Shown here: positions 7,346-13,491 of the stretch, piece by piece
Position numbering within the stretch: position 1 is the first letter of the stretch
Layout of the letters: every line of letters starts with the position of its first letter
Made by a program: the position numbers and the translations under genes
Assembly (NCBI GenBank): GCA_934096755.1
Contig: CAKOMU010000021.1
Coordinates: 1 to 18,619, forward strand
DNA length: 18,619 bases
Origin: an uncultured Bacilli bacterium
GTDB lineage: Bacteria > Bacillota_I > Bacilli_A > RF39 > UBA660
Direction: 5' to 3'
Notes under the pieces: model-generated
What the model saw: only the letters and a program-made list of their open reading frames with translations
Databases searched by the model: none
What the model was told of the DNA's origin: nothing

Positions 7346-8872
7346 ATGAGTAAGAAAAAAAGACTAATTATTTTAGGAGTATTATCTGTTTTAATTGTTT
7401 TGGTATTGGTTTTAGGGATTACGAAAGCTTTTATGAAACCGATTGAAGAAACAAGTTCTATAACAGAAGTAAGTTTGAGTAGTTGTGCTAAAATTAGACT
7501 TACTGGAAGTAGTTCTATTAATTTAAGTAATACTTATCCAATGAGTAGAAATAGAGGTTTACAAACTACACCTTATACATTTACAGTTAGTAGTTCTTGT
7601 GATACTCCGGTAGGTTTTAATTTATATATTGCCACTCTTAGTACTAATACATTGAAAGCTAGTGAAATACATTATATTGTTACTAACAAGGGTAGTAAAG
7701 ATGCTTTAGCTGAAGGCGTTTTAAGTAATGCGACTGAAGATTCAAGTAGTTTTAGTGGTAGTGAAAAAACAGAACTTAATACTGGTTTGCATGGTACTTA
7801 TGGTAATATTTATAAAATACATAATGAAAGTATCCCTTTAAGTGGAAGTAAAGATTATGACTTATATTTATTTATAGATGAAAATTCGACGAATACTTCA
7901 CAAGGAAAGACATTTAATGCTGGAGTTGCTATTAAGTCTTATGATAGAGAACCAGATCCGCTAACAATAGCAGACTACGTTAAAACACAATATACAGGAA
8001 CACAGGGAGAAAATAACTTATACTTGCATGATAGTACCTTAACAAATGGAGCAGGAGATGGTTCATACCGTTATGCTGGATCAAGTGACACAACCAATAA
8101 TTTTGTTTGCTTTGGTTATGATTCAACCGATGGTACTTGCCCAACTGATTATTTATATAGAATAATCGGTGTATTTGATGATCAAGTTAAATTAATAAAA
8201 TATGATTATGCAAATAGTAATCTATTAGGAACAGATGGAGATTATGCTGGTTCATCAACCACGGATGCATCATACTATAAAGGAAGTTTAACGTCAATTA
8301 ATACATATTATTGGAATTATAAAAATGATACAAGTATAAATTCTGGATACGGATCAAATGTATGGAGTACAAGTTTATTAAATAAAATCAATCTAAATAC
8401 AAATTACTTAAATAATATAGGATCAAACTGGTCAAATAAAATAGCAATGCACACTTGGAAAGTAGGGGGAAATACTTGGGAGAACATGGACAACACAGTT
8501 GTGTCAACAGCATATCAAAATGAAATAACGAGTCCTGCAACAAACACGACATATGATGCAAAAGTAGGACTAATGTATGTAAGCGATTATGGATATGCAG
8601 CAGCACCAAGTGCATGGTCAACTGTTTTAGTAAATTATGATAGTTCATCAGTAAAAAGTGTTAACTGGATGTACATGGGATTTACTGAATGGACAATTGC
8701 GCCTAATTCGTCTGAGAGTGCCCGCGTGTTCTATGTGCACTATCGCGGTTTCGTGAGCTACTTAAACGCGAGCAACGGCTATGGGCAACGTCCAGTCTTG
8801 TATCTGGAATCTTCTGTGAAAAAAATAGGCGGTGAAGGAACAATAAGTAAACCATATATAATTGGGGATTAG
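7346..8872 (+). CDS. Membrane-anchored surface protein with hypervariable C-terminal domain (candidate DGR target)
   Basis: A 508-residue exported protein. Residues 1-7 are basic and 8-29 are a strongly hydrophobic helix, acting as an uncleaved anchor or signal peptide. Residues 45-200 form a Ser/Thr/Asn-rich, probably beta-rich region. From about 207 to the end is a second domain with a family pattern I recognise from gut Firmicutes surface proteins: D-G-S-Y-R-Y-A-G (239-246), L-Y-R-I-I-G-V-F-D (270-278), K-V-G-G-N-T-W, G-L-M-Y-V-S-D-Y-G, and a final R-P-V-L-Y-L (482-487). The short stretch between W449 and G480 is where relatives differ most, as in the C-type-lectin-like domains diversified by DGRs. 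The coding DNA there is abruptly GC-rich. No LPXTG motif is seen; the hydrophobic N-terminus would hold it in the membrane with the variable end outside. Natural ligand unknown. Start supported by AAGGAA 7 nt upstream. Confidence 0.85.
   Translation: MSKKKRLIILGVLSVLIVLVLVLGITKAFMKPIEETSSITEVSLSSCAKIRLTGSSSINLSNTYPMSRNRGLQTTPYTFTVSSSCDTPVGFNLYIATLSTNTLKASEIHYIVTNKGSKDALAEGVLSNATEDSSSFSGSEKTELNTGLHGTYGNIYKIHNESIPLSGSKDYDLYLFIDENSTNTSQGKTFNAGVAIKSYDREPDPLTIADYVKTQYTGTQGENNLYLHDSTLTNGAGDGSYRYAGSSDTTNNFVCFGYDSTDGTCPTDYLYRIIGVFDDQVKLIKYDYANSNLLGTDGDYAGSSTTDASYYKGSLTSINTYYWNYKNDTSINSGYGSNVWSTSLLNKINLNTNYLNNIGSNWSNKIAMHTWKVGGNTWENMDNTVVSTAYQNEITSPATNTTYDAKVGLMYVSDYGYAAAPSAWSTVLVNYDSSSVKSVNWMYMGFTEWTIAPNSSESARVFYVHYRGFVSYLNASNGYGQRPVLYLESSVKKIGGEGTISKPYIIGD
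8699..8818 (+). other. Candidate DGR variable region (VR) with putative 3' homing (IMH-like) end
   Basis: Codons 452-491 of the surface protein gene. Bases 8701-8800 are 54% G+C by direct count, against 27% at 8401-8460. Of the 20 codons from A459 to G478, twelve end in C, although this genome prefers T. Changeable residues (A, R, F, Y, H, Y, R, F, S, Y, N, S, N) are all NNC or NNT codons, as expected when AAC/AAT codons of a template repeat are mutated at adenines. GTG codons without adenine recur between them at V461, V464 and V470. The constant 3' end (about 8780-8818, encoding Y-G-Q-R-P-V-L-Y-L) would serve as the homing site. Template repeat and reverse transcriptase are not in the window. 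Confidence 0.6.
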
Positions 8873-8885
8873 CATAAAGGAAAAG

Positions 8886-8911
8886 TGGGAGGCGGCGTAG
8901 TCCGCCACCTA
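8886..8911 (+). other. GC-rich stem-loop just downstream of the variable region
   Basis: GGCGG (8891-8895) pairs with CCGCC (8902-8906) around a 6-nt loop; past one A-A mismatch the stem continues for four more pairs (8886-8889 with 8908-8911). An alternative stem, AGTCC (8899-8903) with GGACT (8912-8916), overlaps it. No T-run follows, so it is not an intrinsic terminator. It begins 14 nt after the surface protein stop. In Bordetella phage-type DGRs a hairpin after the VR helps choose the target, and this one is placed to do the same. Confidence 0.5.
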
Positions 8912-8936
8912 GGACTGGGCCAAAATTTATGTGTGA

Positions 8937-9008
8937 CTAAATAATAAGTTTGAATTAAAAACGCGATGGGAAAGTGTTGAAAAACTAAAAGCACGTTATG
9001 CAAAATAA
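8937..9008 (+). other. Startless open stretch, possible gene remnant
   Basis: Between a TGA (8934-8936) and a TAA (9006-9008) lies a 23-codon open frame with no ATG, GTG or TTG. Its translation is charged and helix-like and ends W-E-S-V-E-K-L-K-A-R-Y-A-K. It could be the tail of a lost gene left behind the VR cassette, or chance. I do not recognise it. Confidence 0.2.
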
Positions 9009-9034
9009 ATAAAAAAGAAGAAAGAGGGATATAA

Positions 9035-9478
9035 ATGAATGAAAGATATTTACCAATAGGTAGTGTGGTAGAACTTAAAAATGGAAAAAAAGTAATGGTT
9101 ACAGGATATTATTCTGTAGAATATGAAAATGATATTATGGTTTATGATTATTCAGGATGTGCTTATCCGGAAGGTGTAATGCGTAAATCTAGTAATTGTT
9201 CATTTAATCATAGAGATATCAGTAATACTTTGTTTATAGGGTATCAAGGAAAAGAATATATAAAAATGAATAATAAGCTTAATATGATTGATGGAGGAAT
9301 ATTGAGCGATGAAGAACCTTTGAAAGATGAAACTTTGGATAAAAATGAAAAACCAGAAGAACAATTAGAAGAATTAGAAACACTTCATTTTGATAGTTTA
9401 GATACTAATAAAGAAGATGATGAATTTCAAATACCACATTATGTATTTGATGAAAATGGAATAATTATTAAAGATTAG
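9035..9478 (+). CDS. DUF4176 domain-containing protein
   Basis: A 147-residue soluble protein. Residues 1-85 match my memory of DUF4176: Y-L-P-I-G-S-V-V (5-12), a lysine-rich K-K-V-M-V-T-G strand, D-Y-S-G-C-A-Y-P-E-G-V (38-48) and F-N-H-R-D-I with F-I-G-Y-Q-G-K-E-Y (about 57-75). Residues 90-147 are an acidic, probably disordered tail. The family has no known biochemical activity; in other Firmicutes it is often found with type VII (ESX/Yuk) secretion genes, none of which are visible here. GAGGG (9024-9028) lies 6 nt before the ATG. It follows the surface protein gene by 162 nt without an intrinsic terminator between, so read-through is possible. It ends at a terminator (9486-9518). Confidence 0.75.
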   Translation: MNERYLPIGSVVELKNGKKVMVTGYYSVEYENDIMVYDYSGCAYPEGVMRKSSNCSFNHRDISNTLFIGYQGKEYIKMNNKLNMIDGGILSDEEPLKDETLDKNEKPEEQLEELETLHFDSLDTNKEDDEFQIPHYVFDENGIIIKD

Positions 9479-9482
9479 TTTG

Positions 9483-9511
9483 TTGACAATCATGCTTAGA
9501 TTAAGTATGAT
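9483..9511 (+). promoter_or_regulatory. Sigma-A promoter of the SDR-ynbB operon
   Basis: A perfect -35 TTGACA (9483-9488), a 17-nt spacer and -10 TATGAT (9506-9511, one mismatch). Both boxes lie mostly inside the inverted repeat 9486-9514. Predicted start is near 9518; AAGGAG (9521-9526) is 5 nt before the ATG at 9532. Confidence 0.75.
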
Positions 9512-9518
9512 TGTTTTT
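9486..9518 (+). terminator. Terminator of the DUF4176 gene, overlapping the next promoter
   Basis: A 13-bp stem (9486-9498 with 9502-9514, one G-T wobble) with a 3-nt loop GAT and a short T-run (9514-9518). It begins 7 nt after the DUF4176 stop. Because the arms contain promoter elements, the same repeat could also act as a protein-binding operator. Confidence 0.65.
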
Positions 9519-9531
9519 GTAAGGAGATATC

Positions 9532-10203
9532 ATGAAAATATTAGTTACAGGTGGTTCAAAAGGCTTGGGTAAAGAAATTGTTAAGTTGTTTTTGCAAAAT
9601 AATTGGGAGGTTATTTATACTTATTATCAAGATAATGTCAGTATTGATGGTGCTATTGGTGTTTATTGTGATGTGAGAAAAGAAAGCGATGTTAAAAAGC
9701 TTTTTGAAAATATTACGGATTTAGATGTCATTGTGAATAATGCTGGTATTAGTATAGATAATAAATTAGAAGATAAAAGCAGTGAAGAATTTAGGACTGT
9801 TTTAGACACTAATTTGGTTGGTGCTTTTAATGTAATTAAATATGGAAGTAAAAAAATTAAGAAGGGAAGTATTATTAATATTTCAAGTACTAATGGTATT
9901 GATACTAATTACGTGCTTAGTATGGATTATGATGCCTCGAAAGCTGGTTTGATTAGTTTAACTCATAATATGGCTGCATATTTGGCTCCCGATATAAGAG
10001 TAAATTGTGTTGCTCCAGGATGGATGAATACCAGTATGAATGAAGATATGTTTCCAGAATTTAGACAGGTGGAAGAAGATAAAATATTGTTAAGGAGATT
10101 TGCTGAACCTTTCGAAGTTGCTGAAGTGGTTTATTTTTTAGCAAGTGATAAAGCCAGTTATATCAATGATACAGTTATAAGAGTTGATGGAGGAGTTAAA
10201 TGA
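9532..10203 (+). CDS. Short-chain dehydrogenase/reductase (FabG-like SDR)
   Basis: A 223-residue classical SDR, slightly short for the family (about 245). Seen: cofactor motif T6-G-G-S-K-G-L-G13, an acidic C-D-V at 46-48 binding adenine, N69-N-A-G72, and the catalytic tetrad N94, S119, Y133, K137 in Y-D-A-S-K. Then comes P-G-W-M-N-T-S near 162 and a C-terminal V-D-G-G. It should be an NAD(P)H-dependent oxidoreductase. The overall look is 3-oxoacyl-ACP reductase (FabG), but no fatty-acid synthesis gene is adjacent, so the substrate cannot be named. Its TGA overlaps the next ATG (ATGA at 10200-10203), so translation is coupled to the PLP enzyme. It has its own promoter and AAGGAG site. Confidence 0.9.
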   Translation: MKILVTGGSKGLGKEIVKLFLQNNWEVIYTYYQDNVSIDGAIGVYCDVRKESDVKKLFENITDLDVIVNNAGISIDNKLEDKSSEEFRTVLDTNLVGAFNVIKYGSKKIKKGSIINISSTNGIDTNYVLSMDYDASKAGLISLTHNMAAYLAPDIRVNCVAPGWMNTSMNEDMFPEFRQVEEDKILLRRFAEPFEVAEVVYFLASDKASYINDTVIRVDGGVK

Positions 10204-11390
10204 ACTTAGAAGAAATAAATAAATTAATTGATGATGTATGTTTTTATAATAGTAAAAAAGTTCTAGAAGCTTTTTGGCATAATCATGTTAGTGAATCATG
10301 TTTTAATACAACTTCTGGTTATGGTTATGGGGATCTAGGTCGAGATACCTTAGAAAAAGTTTATGCTGAAGTGTTTAAGGCTGAAGATGCATTAGTAAGA
10401 AATCAATTTATTTCAGGGACACATGCTATTAGTACGGCTCTTTTTGCAGTTTTAAGACCTGGTGATACACTGTTAACAATTACAGGTAAGCCGTATGATA
10501 CTCTAGATAGTGTTATTGGTCTTAATGATAACCAAAGTAGTTTAAAATCCTTTGGTGTTAAATATGAACAAATTGATTTAATTAATAATGATTTTGATGA
10601 AGAAAAAATAAAAAAGAGAATAGAATTAGGAAATGTGAAGGTAGTGCATATTCAAAGAAGTGTTGGCTATGCTAATCGTGATAGTATTAGTATTGAAAAG
10701 TTAGAACATATAATCAAAGTTATTAAAGAAATTAATCAAGAAACAATCATATTTGTTGATAATTGTTATTGTGAATTTGTGACAAAAAAAGAACCTATTG
10801 AAGTAGGTGCAGATTTGTGTGCTGGTTCTTTGATTAAAAATTTAGGCGCTGGTATTGCTAGTAATGGGGCTTATATTGTAGGCAAAAAGAACTTAATTCA
10901 TCTTTGTAGTGAAAGATTAAATGTGGCTGGCGAAGCTAAAGAAGTGGGGCCAAGTTTAGGGGCTAATAAAAGTTTGTTTCAAGGATTGTATATGGCTCCT
11001 TCAGTCGTTGCTAATGCTTTGAAAACAGTTGCGTATGCCGCATATAAATTAGAACAAATGGGAATAGAAGTAAGCCCTAAATGGAACCAATCAAGAGTCG
11101 ATATTGTTTTGAAAATCATATTTAGAAATAAAGAGAAATTGATTAGATTTGTGGAAGGCATTCAAATGGGAAGTGCAATTGATAGTAATGTTTTGCCAGT
11201 ACCATCAAGTATGCCAGGATATGATGATGATATAATTATGGCTTCTGGTTCGTTTACGCAAGGATCTTCGATTGAAATATCTTGTGATGGACCAATTAGA
11301 GAACCTTATATAGCATATTTGCAAGGAAGCTTAACTTATGAATATGGAAAGATTGCAGTAGATAAAGCTATCGCTAATTTAGACAAATAA
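10200..11390 (+). CDS. ynbB: PLP-dependent methionine gamma-lyase family protein (YnbB-like)
   Basis: A 396-residue fold-type I PLP enzyme of the family called 'methionine gamma-lyase family' or 'aluminium resistance protein' (YnbB in Bacillus). Typical features are the early Y-G-Y-G-D-L-G-R-D-T-L-E-K-V-Y segment (41-55), F-I-S-G-T-H-A-I-S (67-75) and V-D-N-C-Y-C-E-F (183-190) carrying the PLP-nitrogen-binding Asp. The Schiff-base lysine is K213 in G-S-L-I-K-N-L-G. Length is close to the usual 410 or so. The true reaction in this family is unproven; C-S lyase chemistry on sulfur amino acids is suggested by fold only. It is translationally coupled to the SDR, an arrangement that hints at a shared pathway but does not define it. 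The operon ends at the terminator 11391-11432. Confidence 0.88.
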   Translation: MNLEEINKLIDDVCFYNSKKVLEAFWHNHVSESCFNTTSGYGYGDLGRDTLEKVYAEVFKAEDALVRNQFISGTHAISTALFAVLRPGDTLLTITGKPYDTLDSVIGLNDNQSSLKSFGVKYEQIDLINNDFDEEKIKKRIELGNVKVVHIQRSVGYANRDSISIEKLEHIIKVIKEINQETIIFVDNCYCEFVTKKEPIEVGADLCAGSLIKNLGAGIASNGAYIVGKKNLIHLCSERLNVAGEAKEVGPSLGANKSLFQGLYMAPSVVANALKTVAYAAYKLEQMGIEVSPKWNQSRVDIVLKIIFRNKEKLIRFVEGIQMGSAIDSNVLPVPSSMPGYDDDIIMASGSFTQGSSIEISCDGPIREPYIAYLQGSLTYEYGKIAVDKAIANLDK

Positions 11391-11432
11391 AAAAGCTAAG
11401 TAACTTAGAAAAAGTTAAGTTATTTAGCTTTT
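11391..11432. terminator. Strong bidirectional terminator shared by convergent genes
   Basis: A 17-bp stem (11391-11407 with 11416-11432, one G-T wobble) around an 8-nt loop, with A-run and T-run at the ends, so it can work on both strands. The right arm overlaps the last four codons and stop of the minus-strand gene. Confidence 0.85.
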
Positions 11433-11743
11433 GTTTTAATTGGTTGTTCTGGTAAAATACTTGCTACAGCTCTTACCATGGTCATTAGTTGATCAACTCT
11501 AATACGAAATTCGGTCCATTGTTCATGTGTTTCTGTTTGCATGATAGTATCGTAATTAGCAAAACTGTTGATAGTACCAGCCATGGTGCAGATTTCTCTA
11601 GCATTTTCTAGTAACTTGTCAGCATCAAATGGCCAAGTGTTTTTATTATAACTGCCATAAGCTACGTTTTTGCTTTTTTTAGGATTGTACAAGCATTTGC
11701 TCCATAGTTCACTAACTTTTTTTGATGTTATTTTTTCATTCAT
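11420..11743 (-). CDS. Orphan hypothetical protein, 107 aa
   Basis: I do not recognise this protein. It is 107 residues, soluble, with no signal peptide or membrane segment. It has two halves: a basic, aromatic N-terminal part (Lys, Asn, Tyr; W-P-F-D near 37-40), then a mostly helical part with several Met, Thr and Glu residues and a basic tail K-T-K-A-K. Being real is well supported: on the minus strand a near-consensus promoter (11772-11800) and AGGGGGGA about 9 nt before the ATG precede it, and a terminator closes it. It is divergent from hrcA, with 163 nt between the start codons. Its promoter is not overlapped by the CIRCE sites, so heat control is not implied. Confidence 0.75.
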   Translation of the reverse strand: MNEKITSKKVSELWSKCLYNPKKSKNVAYGSYNKNTWPFDADKLLENAREICTMAGTINSFANYDTIMQTETHEQWTEFRIRVDQLMTMVRAVASILPEQPIKTKAK

Positions 11744-11771
11744 AATAATTTTCCCCCCTGAATTGCTTTAT

Positions 11772-11800
11772 ATTCTAGTCTTATTCTGGAAATTTGTCAA
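11772..11800 (-). promoter_or_regulatory. Sigma-A promoter of the orphan gene
   Basis: Read on the minus strand: -35 TTGACA (11800-11795, perfect), a 17-nt spacer, then -10 TAGAAT (11777-11772, one mismatch). The predicted leader of about 20-25 nt holds the AGGGGGGA site. Confidence 0.75.
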
Positions 11801-11820
11801 GTAATTTAAAAAAATAAAAA

Positions 11821-11848
11821 TTAGCAGTTATATATTGACAAGTGCTAA
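11821..11848 (+). promoter_or_regulatory. Second, degenerate CIRCE-like operator
   Basis: TTAGCAGTT (11821-11829) and AAGTGCTAA (11840-11848) are inverted repeats at 8 of 9 positions and resemble CIRCE half-sites, but the gap is 10 nt rather than 9. The right half abuts the -35 box of the hrcA promoter. It probably is a weaker HrcA site or an old one. Confidence 0.5.
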
Positions 11849-11863
11849 GCATAATATTATAAT
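11835..11863 (+). promoter_or_regulatory. Consensus sigma-A promoter of the hrcA operon
   Basis: Perfect -35 TTGACA (11835-11840) and perfect -10 TATAAT (11858-11863) with a 17-nt spacer. The predicted start near 11870 is at the left half of the CIRCE, so a bound HrcA would block it. Such a strong core promoter fits a gene set held down by a repressor and released by heat. Confidence 0.88.
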
Positions 11864-11867
11864 GTAT

Positions 11868-11894
11868 TTAGCACTAAAAAAGAAAGAGTGCTAA
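11868..11894 (+). promoter_or_regulatory. CIRCE operator for HrcA
   Basis: TTAGCACTA-N9-GAGTGCTAA, one base off the classic TTAGCACTC-N9-GAGTGCTAA. It covers the predicted transcription start and the leader, ending just before the ribosome binding site GAGGTGA (11896-11902) of hrcA. Confidence 0.93.
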
Positions 11895-11906
11895 AGAGGT
11901 GAGTTT

Positions 11907-12929
11907 ATGGATGAACGTAAAAATAATCTCTTAAAAGAAATAGTAGAAACCTACATTAAAACAGTTAAGCCCGTAGGAAGTAAAGCATTATGTGAACGTT
12001 TTGATTGTTCTAGTGCAACCATTCGAAATGAAATGGCGGCGTTGGAGGAACTAGGATTGCTCGAAAAAAATCATGTTTCTTCTGGTCGAGTTCCTAGTGA
12101 GGCTGGTTATCGTTATTATGTTAAACATTTAATGGAACCAGAAAAGTTAACTGGAAGTGATATGTTACAGTTGCAAAAAATATTTGCTAATACAGAATTA
12201 GAATTAAGTGATGCTATTACAAAATGTATGGATATAATAAGTGAGTTAACTAATTATACTAGTATTGTTTTAGGTAAGAGTAGTAGTGATAATAATTTAT
12301 TGCAAATAAACATTATAGATTTAGGTAATAATCAAGTAGTAGCTGTAGTGTGTACTGATAAAGGAAATGTAGAAAATAAAGTATTTAATTTAGGTCAAAA
12401 TATTAATGTCAAAGAAGTAATTAAAACTGGTGAAATTATTAATAAGTTATTAGTGGGAACACCGATTAGTGATGTTAGTAGAAGAATGGAAATTGATGTT
12501 AAGCCAGTAATTAAGCAACAGATAAGTCAATATGAAGCTGTTTATAATATTTTCTATGATGCTTTTAATGATTTTGTTGCTAGCAATAGTAATATTCATG
12601 TGACTGGGAAAACTAAGATTTTTGAACAGCCAGAATATGCAAGTGTTGGTGAGTTAAAAAGATTAGCTAATAAATTAGAAGATAAATCCTTTATTTCTAA
12701 AGTAGAGGAAATGGATTTAGACGGTGAAGAAGGCATAAAGGTTTATATTGGTGAGGAAAACGATTTTGATTCTAATGTGACAATTATTAGAAAAAAATAT
12801 CATATCAATGGTGAAGAAGGAACCATTGCTGTGATGGGACCTAAAAGAATGGATTATCAAAGAATTGTTGGCTTGTTAGAGTATATCGATGAATTCATTG
12901 ATAATAGGAAGGATGAACATGGAAAATAA
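11907..12929 (+). CDS. hrcA: Heat-inducible transcription repressor HrcA
   Basis: A 340-residue HrcA of normal length. The N-terminal winged helix has the recognition segment S35-S-A-T-I-R-N-E-M43 and the signature S58-S-G-R-V-P-S-E-A-G-Y-R69. The middle and C-terminal parts form the GAF-like dimerisation domain with its inserted segment; the end has V-M-G-P-K-R-M-D-Y, typical of the family. HrcA dimers bind CIRCE and need GroE to stay active; here it represses its own operon through 11868-11894. GAGGTGA lies 4 nt before the ATG. The last 11 nt overlap the start of grpE, so the two are translationally coupled. Confidence 0.97.
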   Translation: MDERKNNLLKEIVETYIKTVKPVGSKALCERFDCSSATIRNEMAALEELGLLEKNHVSSGRVPSEAGYRYYVKHLMEPEKLTGSDMLQLQKIFANTELELSDAITKCMDIISELTNYTSIVLGKSSSDNNLLQINIIDLGNNQVVAVVCTDKGNVENKVFNLGQNINVKEVIKTGEIINKLLVGTPISDVSRRMEIDVKPVIKQQISQYEAVYNIFYDAFNDFVASNSNIHVTGKTKIFEQPEYASVGELKRLANKLEDKSFISKVEEMDLDGEEGIKVYIGEENDFDSNVTIIRKKYHINGEEGTIAVMGPKRMDYQRIVGLLEYIDEFIDNRKDEHGK

Positions 12930-13458
12930 AGATACAGAGGTAAAAAATAAACAAAAAGTAAAAAGTATCAAAAATAAAAAGGGAACTGAGAAAAAGAAAG
13001 ATAGTGAAGAAGTTAAAAAGTTACAAGATGAAATTGCTAACTTGAGTGAAAAACTTTTGCGTATTAGTGCTGATATGCAGAATATTAAAAGAAGAAATGA
13101 AGAAGAAGTATCAAGACTTTGCAAATATGATGGGGAAAAGTTGATTTTAAAAATTTTACCTGTCATTGATAATTTTGAAAGAGCAATTTTATTAGACGAT
13201 CGAGATTTAACTGATGAATTATCAAAATTCTTGAGTGGGTTTAAGATGATTTATGCAAGTTTGTTAAATACTTTAAATGAATTTGAAGTTAAAGAAATAG
13301 ACTGTAAAGGATTAGAATTTGATCCTAATAAAATGGAAGCAGTATTAACTGATAATGATCAAAATTTACCAAGCAATGTAGTATTAGAAGTACTACAAAA
13401 AGGATACACTTATAAAGATAAAGTTATAAGAGTGGCAATGGTAAAAGTTAATGAATAA
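12919..13458 (+). CDS. grpE: Nucleotide exchange factor GrpE
   Basis: GrpE, 179 residues from the chosen start. Residues 1-30 are a Lys-rich charged tail; about 33-70 form the long dimerising coiled coil; the C-terminal head carries F-D-P-N-K-M-E-A-V and G-Y-T-Y-K-D-K-V-I-R-V-A-M-V-K-V, matching the GrpE signature. It releases ADP from DnaK. The frame opens at 12889 and has ATGs at 12889, 12913 and 12919. The ribosome binding site AGGAAGG (12906-12912) touches 12913 but lies 6 nt before 12919, so 12919 is preferred. It overlaps hrcA by 11 nt and precedes dnaK by 33 nt. Confidence 0.95.
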   Translation: MENKDTEVKNKQKVKSIKNKKGTEKKKDSEEVKKLQDEIANLSEKLLRISADMQNIKRRNEEEVSRLCKYDGEKLILKILPVIDNFERAILLDDRDLTDELSKFLSGFKMIYASLLNTLNEFEVKEIDCKGLEFDPNKMEAVLTDNDQNLPSNVVLEVLQKGYTYKDKVIRVAMVKVNE

Positions 13459-13491
13459 AATACTCAAACATAAAGAAAGGAATGATTAATT

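Noticed and set aside
8388..8648. Minus-strand 86-residue frame inside the surface protein gene
   Set aside because: Low-complexity Leu/His composition, no ribosome binding site, wholly inside a well-supported gene.
8886..8920. GC-rich hairpin as an intrinsic terminator
   Set aside because: It is followed by GGGCCAAAA and not by a T-run.
8819..9034. DGR template repeat immediately downstream of the variable region
   Set aside because: Reading this gap I find no near-copy of 8699-8818; the template must be elsewhere if it exists.
12889..12918. Longer grpE start at 12889 or 12913
   Set aside because: The AGGAAGG site is downstream of 12889 and touches 12913; only 12919 has normal spacing.
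12876..13166. Minus-strand 96-residue hydrophobic frame over hrcA/grpE
   Set aside because: Phe/Ser/Leu richness is the antisense of Lys/Glu-rich grpE; a shadow.
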